From: Ponticaulis sp.
GTDB lineage: Bacteria; Pseudomonadota; Alphaproteobacteria; Caulobacterales; Hyphomonadaceae
DNA: 64,000 nucleotides
Reading direction: 5' to 3'
Assembly (NCBI GenBank): GCA_002723155.1
Contig: PBNO01000015.1
Coordinates: 310,001 to 374,000 of the forward strand
The notes below the pieces were generated by a model, which saw nothing but the letters and a program-made list of their open reading frames with translations, was not told where the DNA came from and did not search any database. Shown here piece after piece: positions 28,529 to 35,796 of the stretch. Position numbers and translations under genes: made by a program. Within the stretch, counting starts at the first letter, position 1. Each line of letters begins with the position of its first letter.

Positions 28529-29971
28529 CTAATCGCTTGCACGGCGATCTGAAGCAAAGCCAGTAATCGCGGCGATAAAATAGCTCACCAGAATGAGAGA
28601 GAAGAGTTTCTGAAGATCGAACATCAGAGAAGCCAGATTATTCGTCGGAATGCATATCTCATCGCCTACGTCACACGCGCGTGTAGGTACAGGATTGGCG
28701 AATTCGACCAACGGGGCTGAATTTTCAAGCGACAAACGCAACGATGGCACAATCAGGTCTGTCACCGCGTGATCCGGATTTCCTTGCATGGCCAACCACA
28801 GCGCATAAAGCGATCCGGCCGAGAAAACGGCTAGAAAAAGCGTAATTGCACGTGAAGGCGCGTAACCAAAACCGACGAAAATGCCGGAGAGAAAGCGTCC
28901 AATCCGTGAAATCCACGGCCCACCTTTTCGGCTTGTCTCGCGCCAGCCAAGGCCAATTTTCACCTTCTTTGCTTTATCATATTGCCCTGCTTTAGAAAGC
29001 GCGTCAGCGAAGGTAAGGTATGGCTTACCACTGAAAAAGGAGCTATTGGGCGTTGCGGCTTTCAGCCAGCCAAGAAGCTTTTGTGACGGTTCATGAATGA
29101 GGGATTTAGAGCTCTCGTCTCCGCTGGTATCGAGTTCGCCGAAGGAGAAACCGGCAAGGCTCATTCTGATGAATTCACCAGACTGCCTGAAGTCATCCAA
29201 CCGAGCTGAGAAAACCCCTGACCTGGCGTTTTCCAGAGAGAGTTCAGCACCTTCAGCCCATTGTATGCAGTCCTGTCCGGGTTTGCCGAATTGCAGCTCG
29301 CCGGAAATTTCAGCGCTCGACAAATCGAGACTGCCGGCAATCGTCGCTTTTCTGAACTGGCAGTCTGTGCCGATTTTAGCGCCGCGGATATCGGCACCAT
29401 TCAGGCTCGCGCCATCGCGGATAAAAAGGCTTTTGCGGATGGATATCTGATAGGCTTTGAGCGGCTCTGTAATGGTTGCGCCTTCAAGCTCCAAATTCCC
29501 GCCGAGCTCAGACGCCTGAACAATCAGGTTCTGGAATACGGCATAATTAGCGATGATTCCGCGTTCGATTTGTGCGCCGTTCAACCGGACGGAAGCCTCG
29601 AAAACTGAACGACTAAAATCGAATTGCCGGAGCCGAACATGCCGAAGATCCAGCTCGCCCGCAAAGGTGCAACCGATGAACTCAAAATGGCAATCACATG
29701 CCCACCCGCGAATGGACGCCGCATGAGGAAAGATCGCATTTTCTATACGATAGACAGGCCGCTCCCCCAGCGCGCCTGAAAACATCCAGATAAAGAAGTC
29801 TTCGCCCAGTTCCGGCGCCTCTCTCTCCTCCCCGTCGAAGCGATAATTGCCCGTCGTCAGTAGTGCTTCAGCGACATTGGCTTCGGTTTTGGAAAAACTT
29901 TCTGGCAGATCCAAGTGCGCCTCTCCCCTGTCATGTCGTGTCCCATCTGTAGCAATACAGAGGGCTATCAC
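28529..29971 (-). CDS. Membrane-anchored pentapeptide-like repeat protein
   Basis: 480 residues. From about residue 90 to 260 it has a loose A(D/N)LxG-type repeat pattern (LDLRHVRLRQFDFSRSVF, VRLNGAQIERG, LNGADIRGAKIGTDCQFRKA, LDLSSAEISGELQFG), which predicts a right-handed quadrilateral beta helix. After a linker come two membrane helices near the C-terminus (AITLFLAVFSAGSLYALWLA and LFSLILVSYFIAAITGF) with a short loop containing two cysteines. So a cytoplasmic repeat domain tethered to the membrane is likely. GTG start at 29969-29971 without a clear ribosome site, so the true start is uncertain. Function unknown. The 149 nt after its stop hold nothing I can identify. Confidence 0.7.
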   Translation of the reverse strand: MIALCIATDGTRHDRGEAHLDLPESFSKTEANVAEALLTTGNYRFDGEEREAPELGEDFFIWMFSGALGERPVYRIENAIFPHAASIRGWACDCHFEFIGCTFAGELDLRHVRLRQFDFSRSVFEASVRLNGAQIERGIIANYAVFQNLIVQASELGGNLELEGATITEPLKAYQISIRKSLFIRDGASLNGADIRGAKIGTDCQFRKATIAGSLDLSSAEISGELQFGKPGQDCIQWAEGAELSLENARSGVFSARLDDFRQSGEFIRMSLAGFSFGELDTSGDESSKSLIHEPSQKLLGWLKAATPNSSFFSGKPYLTFADALSKAGQYDKAKKVKIGLGWRETSRKGGPWISRIGRFLSGIFVGFGYAPSRAITLFLAVFSAGSLYALWLAMQGNPDHAVTDLIVPSLRLSLENSAPLVEFANPVPTRACDVGDEICIPTNNLASLMFDLQKLFSLILVSYFIAAITGFASDRRASD

Positions 29972-30011
29972 GCTGTGTTTTGGAGATTATGCGCGGATTT
30001 GTTGACGCGTT

Positions 30012-31019
30012 CTAGACCTTCTCAAACTCATACATCTCAGTCGTGACAGACTTCTGGCCCATCTCGCTATAGCGCGGACCGGAGATGTTTTCCGGGGCGA
30101 AAATCTCATCCAGCTGGGCCACAGTCGCAGCATTGAGGGTGACATTCATCGCGCCCCAATTGTCTTCCAGATGGGTGATATCCTTGGTGCCCGGAATGGT
30201 GACGATTTCCTCATCCTTGGCGAGCACCCAGGCGATGGCGAGCTGAGGCAGGGAGCAGCCGACCGCATCGGCAATCTCGCGCGCGCTGGCGACCAGCTTC
30301 ATATTCTCCGAGAAGTGCGGGTCGTTCACGCGCGGGAAGAAGTTCGCCTTGCGCATGTCGCTGTCGACAAACTCTGAAGGCACGAGCGGCTTTTGCGAGA
30401 AGATACCTCGCCCGACCGGCGAGAAGGAGACCAGCGCCGTGCCGAGTTCCTTACACGCGTCGATGACGGCGATTTCCGGGTTGCGGGCAATTAGAGAATA
30501 TTCAGACTGCATGGCGGCAATCGGGTGAACAGCCGCCGCCTGTCGCAGCATGTCAGCAGACATTTCAGACAGGCCGATAGTTTTGATCTTGCCCTGCTCG
30601 ACCAGCGTTTTCAGCGCGCCAACGGAGTCTTCAATCGGCACGCGCGGGTCCGGACGGTGCATGTAATAGAGGTCGATCACGTCCGTCTGCAGGCGCGACA
30701 AGCTCGCCTCGCAGGCTGCGATAATGCTTTCAGGGCGGGCATCCAGTGTACGCTGGCCATCCTTGAAGCCGAGCACGCATTTGCTGGCGAGCACGAACTC
30801 ATCGCGGCGGTGTTTGAGGAATTTACCAATCCGGCGCTCGCTCTCGCCAAAGCCGTAAAGCGTTGCCGTGTCGAAGAAATCATAGCCGAGGTCGAGTGCG
30901 CGGTTGAGCAGCTTGTCTGACGCCTCCTCAGAGATCGGGTCGTTATAGGCATGCATCATGTTCATGCAGCCAAGGCCAACCGGGTTTACAGAAAAGGGTC
31001 CAACAGCGCGCTTTTGCAT
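30012..31019 (-). CDS. Aldo/keto reductase
   Basis: NADPH-dependent oxidoreductase of 335 residues. The TIM-barrel start VNPVGLGCMNMMHAYN, catalytic Asp and Tyr in FFDTATLYGFGESERRIGKF, Lys in FVLASKCV, and active-site His in DLYYMHRPDP are all present. VTIPGTKDITHLEDN near the end is the cofactor-binding part. ATG 31017-31019 has GGAGG 4 nt upstream and is preferred over a start 12 codons earlier. Substrate unknown. It is the last gene of the accessory stretch and is divergent from pgsA. Confidence 0.9.
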   Translation of the reverse strand: MQKRAVGPFSVNPVGLGCMNMMHAYNDPISEEASDKLLNRALDLGYDFFDTATLYGFGESERRIGKFLKHRRDEFVLASKCVLGFKDGQRTLDARPESIIAACEASLSRLQTDVIDLYYMHRPDPRVPIEDSVGALKTLVEQGKIKTIGLSEMSADMLRQAAAVHPIAAMQSEYSLIARNPEIAVIDACKELGTALVSFSPVGRGIFSQKPLVPSEFVDSDMRKANFFPRVNDPHFSENMKLVASAREIADAVGCSLPQLAIAWVLAKDEEIVTIPGTKDITHLEDNWGAMNVTLNAATVAQLDEIFAPENISGPRYSEMGQKSVTTEMYEFEKV

Positions 31020-31180
31020 AAGTCCTCCACGGGCTGGCATCGGCCAGCGCCTCATTCAATGCATTGAGCTGACAGGGTGCAGCATTGCGCGTCGGCAAAC
31101 CAGTAAAAAAGTTTTGAAGCCGTTTCCGGCACCAAACGCGGGCGGCACCGGAAGAAACGTAAAAAAATCTGCGATCAGCT

Positions 31181-31966
31181 ATGTTCGCGAAACCTAATCG
31201 GGCCTACTTAGAAACCATGCGCAGACACCCTCTCTTCTGGCTTCCCAATGCCCTCACCCTGATGCGATGCGTCCTGGGCGTGGTGGTGGCGTACATCATA
31301 TTCATGGTGGCCGGAAAAGAAGCGAGCCTCTTAGAGATTGTCAGCTCTCAGCGCGTGGATATGGAAACCCGCCTCATCCATCAGGAGATGATTTCCAATT
31401 TCCGCACCTTCTGGGGCCATGTGGCGTTTGTAATTTTTGCGCTATCGGCGGTCACCGATTTCTTCGACGGATTTCTGGCGCGGCGCTGGGGCGTAGAAAG
31501 CAAATTCGGTCGTCTGCTGGACCCGATTGCGGACAAGATCTTTGTCGGCGTGCCGCTGCTCACACTCGCATGGACAAGCGGCTGGCCATGGCCAATCGCT
31601 CTGCCGGTTCTGGTGATTGTCGGCCGCGATGTGCTGATTACCGTGCTTCGCTTTATCGGGCTCGGCGCGGATGCCATGAAGGTGAACTTCGTCGCGAAGA
31701 TGAAGACCTTTATCGAGATGATCCTGATCGCCGTTTTCCTGCTGCTGATGGCACTCGCGGAAACGCCCGACCCGTTCCTCTCAAACTATCTGTCCGTCTG
31801 GACTGTGGTTTTGTGGGCGACAGCGGCGCTCTCTGCCTACACTGGCGTCGTCTATATTGCCGGCATCATTTTCCTGCAGTTCCGCAAGTCTGCGCCTCAG
31901 GAAAACGGTCCTGAAATCAACGATGAAACAACTGAGCAAGAGACCTTCAACACCGATACGAACTAG
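31181..31966 (+). CDS. pgsA: CDP-diacylglycerol-glycerol-3-phosphate 3-phosphatidyltransferase
   Basis: Inner-membrane enzyme that makes phosphatidylglycerophosphate, the first committed step to phosphatidylglycerol and cardiolipin. 261 residues, somewhat longer than the usual 180-200 because of a C-terminal acidic tail and an inserted loop after helix 1. The CDP-alcohol phosphotransferase signature TDFFDGFLARRWGVESKFG plus RLLDPIADK is complete, with several membrane helices. A later start at MRRHPLFWLPN (31217) is also possible. In other proteobacteria it lies beside uvrC. Confidence 0.88.
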   Translation: MFAKPNRAYLETMRRHPLFWLPNALTLMRCVLGVVVAYIIFMVAGKEASLLEIVSSQRVDMETRLIHQEMISNFRTFWGHVAFVIFALSAVTDFFDGFLARRWGVESKFGRLLDPIADKIFVGVPLLTLAWTSGWPWPIALPVLVIVGRDVLITVLRFIGLGADAMKVNFVAKMKTFIEMILIAVFLLLMALAETPDPFLSNYLSVWTVVLWATAALSAYTGVVYIAGIIFLQFRKSAPQENGPEINDETTEQETFNTDTN

Positions 31967-31980
31967 GTCATAATACAATT

Positions 31981-32199
31981 ATGCTAAATCAAACTCCGCG
32001 CCTCCCGGGTGAGGCAAAACTCCGATACACCGACGCGACCTTCAACATTGTTGAAAAGGGCGACTTCGTCGTCTGCGCTGTTACGGGCAAGCAGATCCCG
32101 CTGACAGAGCTTCGCTATTGGAGCATTGATCTGCAGCAACCTTACGCCGATGCGGCTGCCGCAAATCAGGCTATGGTGACGAAACAAGACGAAGGTTGA
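31981..32199 (+). CDS. DUF2093 family small protein
   Basis: 72 residues. The patterns PGEAKLRYTDATFNIVEKGD, VVCAVTGKQIPL and LRYWSIDLQQPY are diagnostic of DUF2093, a short alphaproteobacterial family of unknown function. It begins 14 nt after pgsA and ends 5 nt before the M23 peptidase gene, so all three look like one operon. Confidence 0.88.
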   Translation: MLNQTPRLPGEAKLRYTDATFNIVEKGDFVVCAVTGKQIPLTELRYWSIDLQQPYADAAAANQAMVTKQDEG

Positions 32200-32204
32200 T
32201 TTGA

Positions 32205-33107
32205 ATGCTGCGCCTGATTGCCCTGCCAATTCTCGCTATCCTCGCCACCTCTCCCGAAGGCGGAAACGCTGTCACGGCCTCGGCGCAGGAGACGATAACC
32301 CCAACCTGTAATGCGGGCGCAATCCAGCAGGGCGGACTTCTGCTCTGCACCGGCGAACCGGGCACAACGGTTTATATGAATGGCGGCGCAGTTGCTGTGT
32401 TTGATGCAGATGGCCGCGCCAGCGTTGGCCTCGCACAACATGCGGAAACGGATGTTACGCTGCGCTTCACCAGCAATGGCGAACGCTTCACCGAAAGCCT
32501 GACCCTCGCAACACGCGATGATGATTTCCGCGTTCTTGAGGGTCTCGACTGTGACCGCGTTGATGCGCGGACGCAGGAGCAGATTGACCATGCCGGTCGT
32601 AGCTGGGTGAAGAAACAGGCCGCATTTCAGGAATTCAATGAAGGCGCAGGCATCTGGAATGGTGTCACGCGCCCGTCAGAAGGCCCAATGTCCTCGCCGT
32701 TTGGCCCGACCCGTCGCTATACCGGTGTGTCTGCCGTAACCGGCGAAGCGTGCGACAGCGTTTCAGTTCACCGCGGCTATGACATTGCGACCCCTGTCGG
32801 CACACCTGTCGTCGCGCCGGCTGATGGCGTGATCACACTGGCAGATGGTGACCTCTATTATGAAGGCGGCGCGATCTTCCTCGACCATGGTCAGGGGCTG
32901 GTCTCTGTCTTCATGCATCTGAGCGAAGTTCAGGTCGAAGCCGGTCAACGCGTTACGGCGGGTGAGCAAATCGCGCTCACCGGCAATACGGGCCGCACAA
33001 CGGGCCCGCACCTGCACTGGTCTGTCAAATGGCGCAACACCGCCAGCGATGACCGTGGCGGTGATTTCTATATCGACCCGGCCCTGCTGCTCGAGATTGG
33101 CTATTAA
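32205..33107 (+). CDS. M23 family metallopeptidase (peptidoglycan endopeptidase type)
   Basis: 300 residues, exported: signal peptide MLRLIALPILAILATSPEGG with cut near TASAQET. The C-terminal LytM domain (about residues 160-290) has the zinc ligands in SVHRGYDIATP (HxxxD) and PHLHWSV (HxH), plus GLVSVFMHLSEV. It would cleave cross-bridge peptides in cell wall. The N-terminal 130 residues are a small beta-rich region (PGTTVYMNGGAVAVFDADGR) that I do not recognise. The stop overlaps the convergent quinone reductase gene by 4 nt. Confidence 0.9.
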   Translation: MLRLIALPILAILATSPEGGNAVTASAQETITPTCNAGAIQQGGLLLCTGEPGTTVYMNGGAVAVFDADGRASVGLAQHAETDVTLRFTSNGERFTESLTLATRDDDFRVLEGLDCDRVDARTQEQIDHAGRSWVKKQAAFQEFNEGAGIWNGVTRPSEGPMSSPFGPTRRYTGVSAVTGEACDSVSVHRGYDIATPVGTPVVAPADGVITLADGDLYYEGGAIFLDHGQGLVSVFMHLSEVQVEAGQRVTAGEQIALTGNTGRTTGPHLHWSVKWRNTASDDRGGDFYIDPALLLEIGY

Positions 33108-34078
33108 GGCTGAATAATCGTCGAGCCGACCGTTTTACGGCTCTCCAGATCAATATGCGCCTGCGCGATGTCTTCCAGCTTATAACGCTGGCCGATATCG
33201 GCTTTGATCGCGCCAACTTTCAGCGCGCCGAACACGGCATTGGCAGCGCGCGCAAGGCTTTCCGGTGTGTTGATGAAGTGGAACAGGCCGGGACGCGTCA
33301 TCATCAGTGATCCGCGCTGATTGAGAAGCGCTGGCGGGATCGGATCAACCGGCCCTGACGCGTTGCCATAGGTGATGAACAGGCCGCGCGGACGCAGGGA
33401 TTTCAGGCTCGCCATAGCGCTGTCCTTACCAACGCCGTCGATGGAAATGTCGACGCCTTTGCCGCCGGTCAGCGCTTTCACCTCGGCAGGAATATCAGCC
33501 GACTGAAGCAGCACATGGTCTGCGCCGTTTTCACGGACGCGCGCCGCTTTCTCTTCAGTAGACACAACGCCGATGACATTCGCGCCGAGAGCCTTCGCCC
33601 AGCGCACGACAATCGATCCAACGCCGCCCGCCGCAGCCCATACTAGCAGCGTATCGCCCGGCATAACGCGTTCAATCTCGAACAATAGCATCCACGCCGT
33701 CATCCCCTTCATCATCAGCGCGGCTGCATCTTCGTCGGCCACACCATCAGGAATGGGAACCACTTTAGCGGCAAGGTCACAAACATGGGTCGCATAGGCG
33801 CCCGTGATTGTCGGGTAAGCCACACGGTCACCCACGCTGAAGCCCTCAACACTCTCACCGACTGCTTCAATAATGCCAGCACCTTCAAAACCCGGCGTCA
33901 CAGGTAGCTTGGTCGGGTAAAGGCCCGTACGGATGTAGGTATCGATGAAGTTCAGGCCGATCGCCGTCTGCCGGATCAGCACTTCACCCGCGCCCGGCGC
34001 GCTGACGTCAACGTCCTCCAGCTTCAGAACTTCAGGGCCACCATTTTCATGAACTCGTACTGCGCGGGCTTGCACCAT
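33104..34078 (-). CDS. Quinone oxidoreductase (zeta-crystallin-like, MDR family)
   Basis: NADPH-dependent reductase of the zinc-free medium-chain dehydrogenase group. 324 residues. GLNFIDTYIRTGLYP and PGFEGAGIIEAVGE are quinone-reductase motifs; the nucleotide loop is VWAAAGGVGSIVVRWAKAL. No structural zinc cysteines. ATG 34076-34078 has GGAGG 7 nt upstream; the frame open to 34165 is ignored. It is divergent from rnhB. Confidence 0.92.
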   Translation of the reverse strand: MVQARAVRVHENGGPEVLKLEDVDVSAPGAGEVLIRQTAIGLNFIDTYIRTGLYPTKLPVTPGFEGAGIIEAVGESVEGFSVGDRVAYPTITGAYATHVCDLAAKVVPIPDGVADEDAAALMMKGMTAWMLLFEIERVMPGDTLLVWAAAGGVGSIVVRWAKALGANVIGVVSTEEKAARVRENGADHVLLQSADIPAEVKALTGGKGVDISIDGVGKDSAMASLKSLRPRGLFITYGNASGPVDPIPPALLNQRGSLMMTRPGLFHFINTPESLARAANAVFGALKVGAIKADIGQRYKLEDIAQAHIDLESRKTVGSTIIQP

Positions 34079-34113
34079 TTGAATACCTCCGGGACTCACG
34101 TCTTTATTTCGGC

Positions 34114-34698
34114 ATGACGAAATCACACCTTCTTTGCGGAGTCGATGAAGCAGGCCGCGGCCCATGGGCCGGACCGGTCGCTGCAGCAGCAGTTATCCTG
34201 CATCCGGATCGTCCTATTACGGGCCTCAACGATTCAAAGAAGCTCACCGAGAAGAAGCGCGTCGCCCTCGAAGCAGAAATACGTGAGAAGGCGTTGGCGT
34301 TCGGCCTAGGCTGGGCCAGCCCGCAGGAAATAGACGAATTGAACATCCGCCAGGCGACCCATCTGGCCTGGCGACGCGCGATTGAAAACACCGGCATCAC
34401 GCCTGATTTCATCCAGATTGACGGCAATGATCTGCCGCAAGGCCTGCCTTGCCCTGCCGAAGCAATTATCAAAGGTGACGGTAAGATCGCCGAGATTTCA
34501 GCCGCATCCATTCTGGTCAAGAACGCCCGCGACAGGCTGATGGTCGAGCTGGACGAAACCTATCCCGGCTATGGCTTTGCAAAGCACAAGGGATATGGCG
34601 TGAAAGCGCATTCAGAGGCGCTGGCAACTCTTGGCCCCTGCGCCGTCCACCGCATGAGTTTCAAACCGGTTTCACTGTCAGCGCGACGCTTGGCCTAA
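34114..34698 (+). CDS. rnhB: Ribonuclease HII
   Basis: Removes single ribonucleotides and primer RNA from DNA. 194 residues. Catalytic carboxylates lie in CGVDEAGRGPWAGPV (Asp, Glu), QIDGNDLP (Asp) and KNARDRLM (Asp), with SAASILVKNARD and GYGFAKHKGYGVKAHSEAL completing the family pattern. No ribosome site of note. It overlaps the convergent zntB by 4 nt. Confidence 0.95.
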   Translation: MTKSHLLCGVDEAGRGPWAGPVAAAAVILHPDRPITGLNDSKKLTEKKRVALEAEIREKALAFGLGWASPQEIDELNIRQATHLAWRRAIENTGITPDFIQIDGNDLPQGLPCPAEAIIKGDGKIAEISAASILVKNARDRLMVELDETYPGYGFAKHKGYGVKAHSEALATLGPCAVHRMSFKPVSLSARRLA

Positions 34699-35711
34699 AG
34701 CCATTTCAGTTTGCGGAAGACCCAAAGCTGCAGCAACATGATAGCGACGAGCGCGATCACAGTGATCGTAAACGCGTGCGAGTTATCAACGCCAGGCATG
34801 CCACCGACATTGATGCCCAATAGGCCGGTCAGAAAGCCCATTGGCAGGAAGATCGCGGCAACAATCGAGAGAAGATACATGGTCTTGTTCGACTGGCTGG
34901 CCGCGCGGCTATCAATGTCGTCCTGAATCAGGATGGCGCTCTCTTTAGAGACGTCCAGATCGCCCAGATAACGATGCAGACGCGCAATGACCTCGCGCAC
35001 ATCGCGGCGGTTCATATCGCTGAACCATTTCGGTGCGTCGCGGCCAATGGCAGACAGCGCCTCATGTTGCGGTGACATATGCCGCTTGAGTGACAGACAG
35101 TTCCGGCGGATGACCGCGATGTCGTCCAAAGCCGTCTCGTGTTCTTTGGTGAAATCAATCTGTTCGAGATGATCGAGCTTGTCGTTCATGTCGAGAATGG
35201 CTCTGTTCATTCGCGCGACCAGCTGCTCGATAATCTCCGTCACAAGTCCGCCAGCGGTTTTCGGCCCATTGCCAGCATCAAGCTGCTTCATCACATCGCG
35301 AGGCGATTGCAGTCGACGTCGGCGCAGCGTGATGACACGGTGCTCATCGGCCCAGAGCTGCATGGAAATCATATCCTCCGGCTTTGCACCGGGGTTAAAA
35401 TTGATACCGCGCAGAACGGCGATCAGCGCGCCCTCTTCCTGAAACGCACGAGGATGGGTTTCATGAGAGACCATAAGATTAGCGGTGGCTTCCGGCAGGC
35501 CAATCTGGTTCATCAGCCAGTCGCGAATGCCTTCTGCGGACCGGTCCAGATGGATCCAGAGCACTTCACCGGGCTTTTCCGGTTTCCAGTCACAGGCTTC
35601 CTGCCAATGGACTTCGCGCGCCCCGCCATGACCATCCAGAACACGGCTGTAAAGCAAGCCGTGACGGATATCTTCCTCAGTGCGGTGATCCTGATCAGTT
35701 TCTTCGGTCAT
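34695..35711 (-). CDS. zntB: Zinc transporter ZntB (CorA superfamily)
   Basis: Pentameric inner-membrane zinc transporter. 338 residues: large cytoplasmic funnel domain (about 1-270), then two helices. The loop motif is GINVGGMPG in place of the CorA GMN, and AAIFLPMGFLTGLLGIN is typical of ZntB. A long coiled helix (NRAILDMNDKLDHLEQID) leads to the pore. Cytoplasmic motif ALIAVLRGINFNPGA matches the family. Together with the CDF exporter it points to active zinc handling. Confidence 0.92.
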   Translation of the reverse strand: MTEETDQDHRTEEDIRHGLLYSRVLDGHGGAREVHWQEACDWKPEKPGEVLWIHLDRSAEGIRDWLMNQIGLPEATANLMVSHETHPRAFQEEGALIAVLRGINFNPGAKPEDMISMQLWADEHRVITLRRRRLQSPRDVMKQLDAGNGPKTAGGLVTEIIEQLVARMNRAILDMNDKLDHLEQIDFTKEHETALDDIAVIRRNCLSLKRHMSPQHEALSAIGRDAPKWFSDMNRRDVREVIARLHRYLGDLDVSKESAILIQDDIDSRAASQSNKTMYLLSIVAAIFLPMGFLTGLLGINVGGMPGVDNSHAFTITVIALVAIMLLQLWVFRKLKWL

Positions 35712-35796
35712 AGTCTGAAGCTATGCACGATCAGGGTAATAGCAAGCGGATTCTGCACCGGCAGAACCCGCTCACGATCAGAGTTCGGAGGGACGT

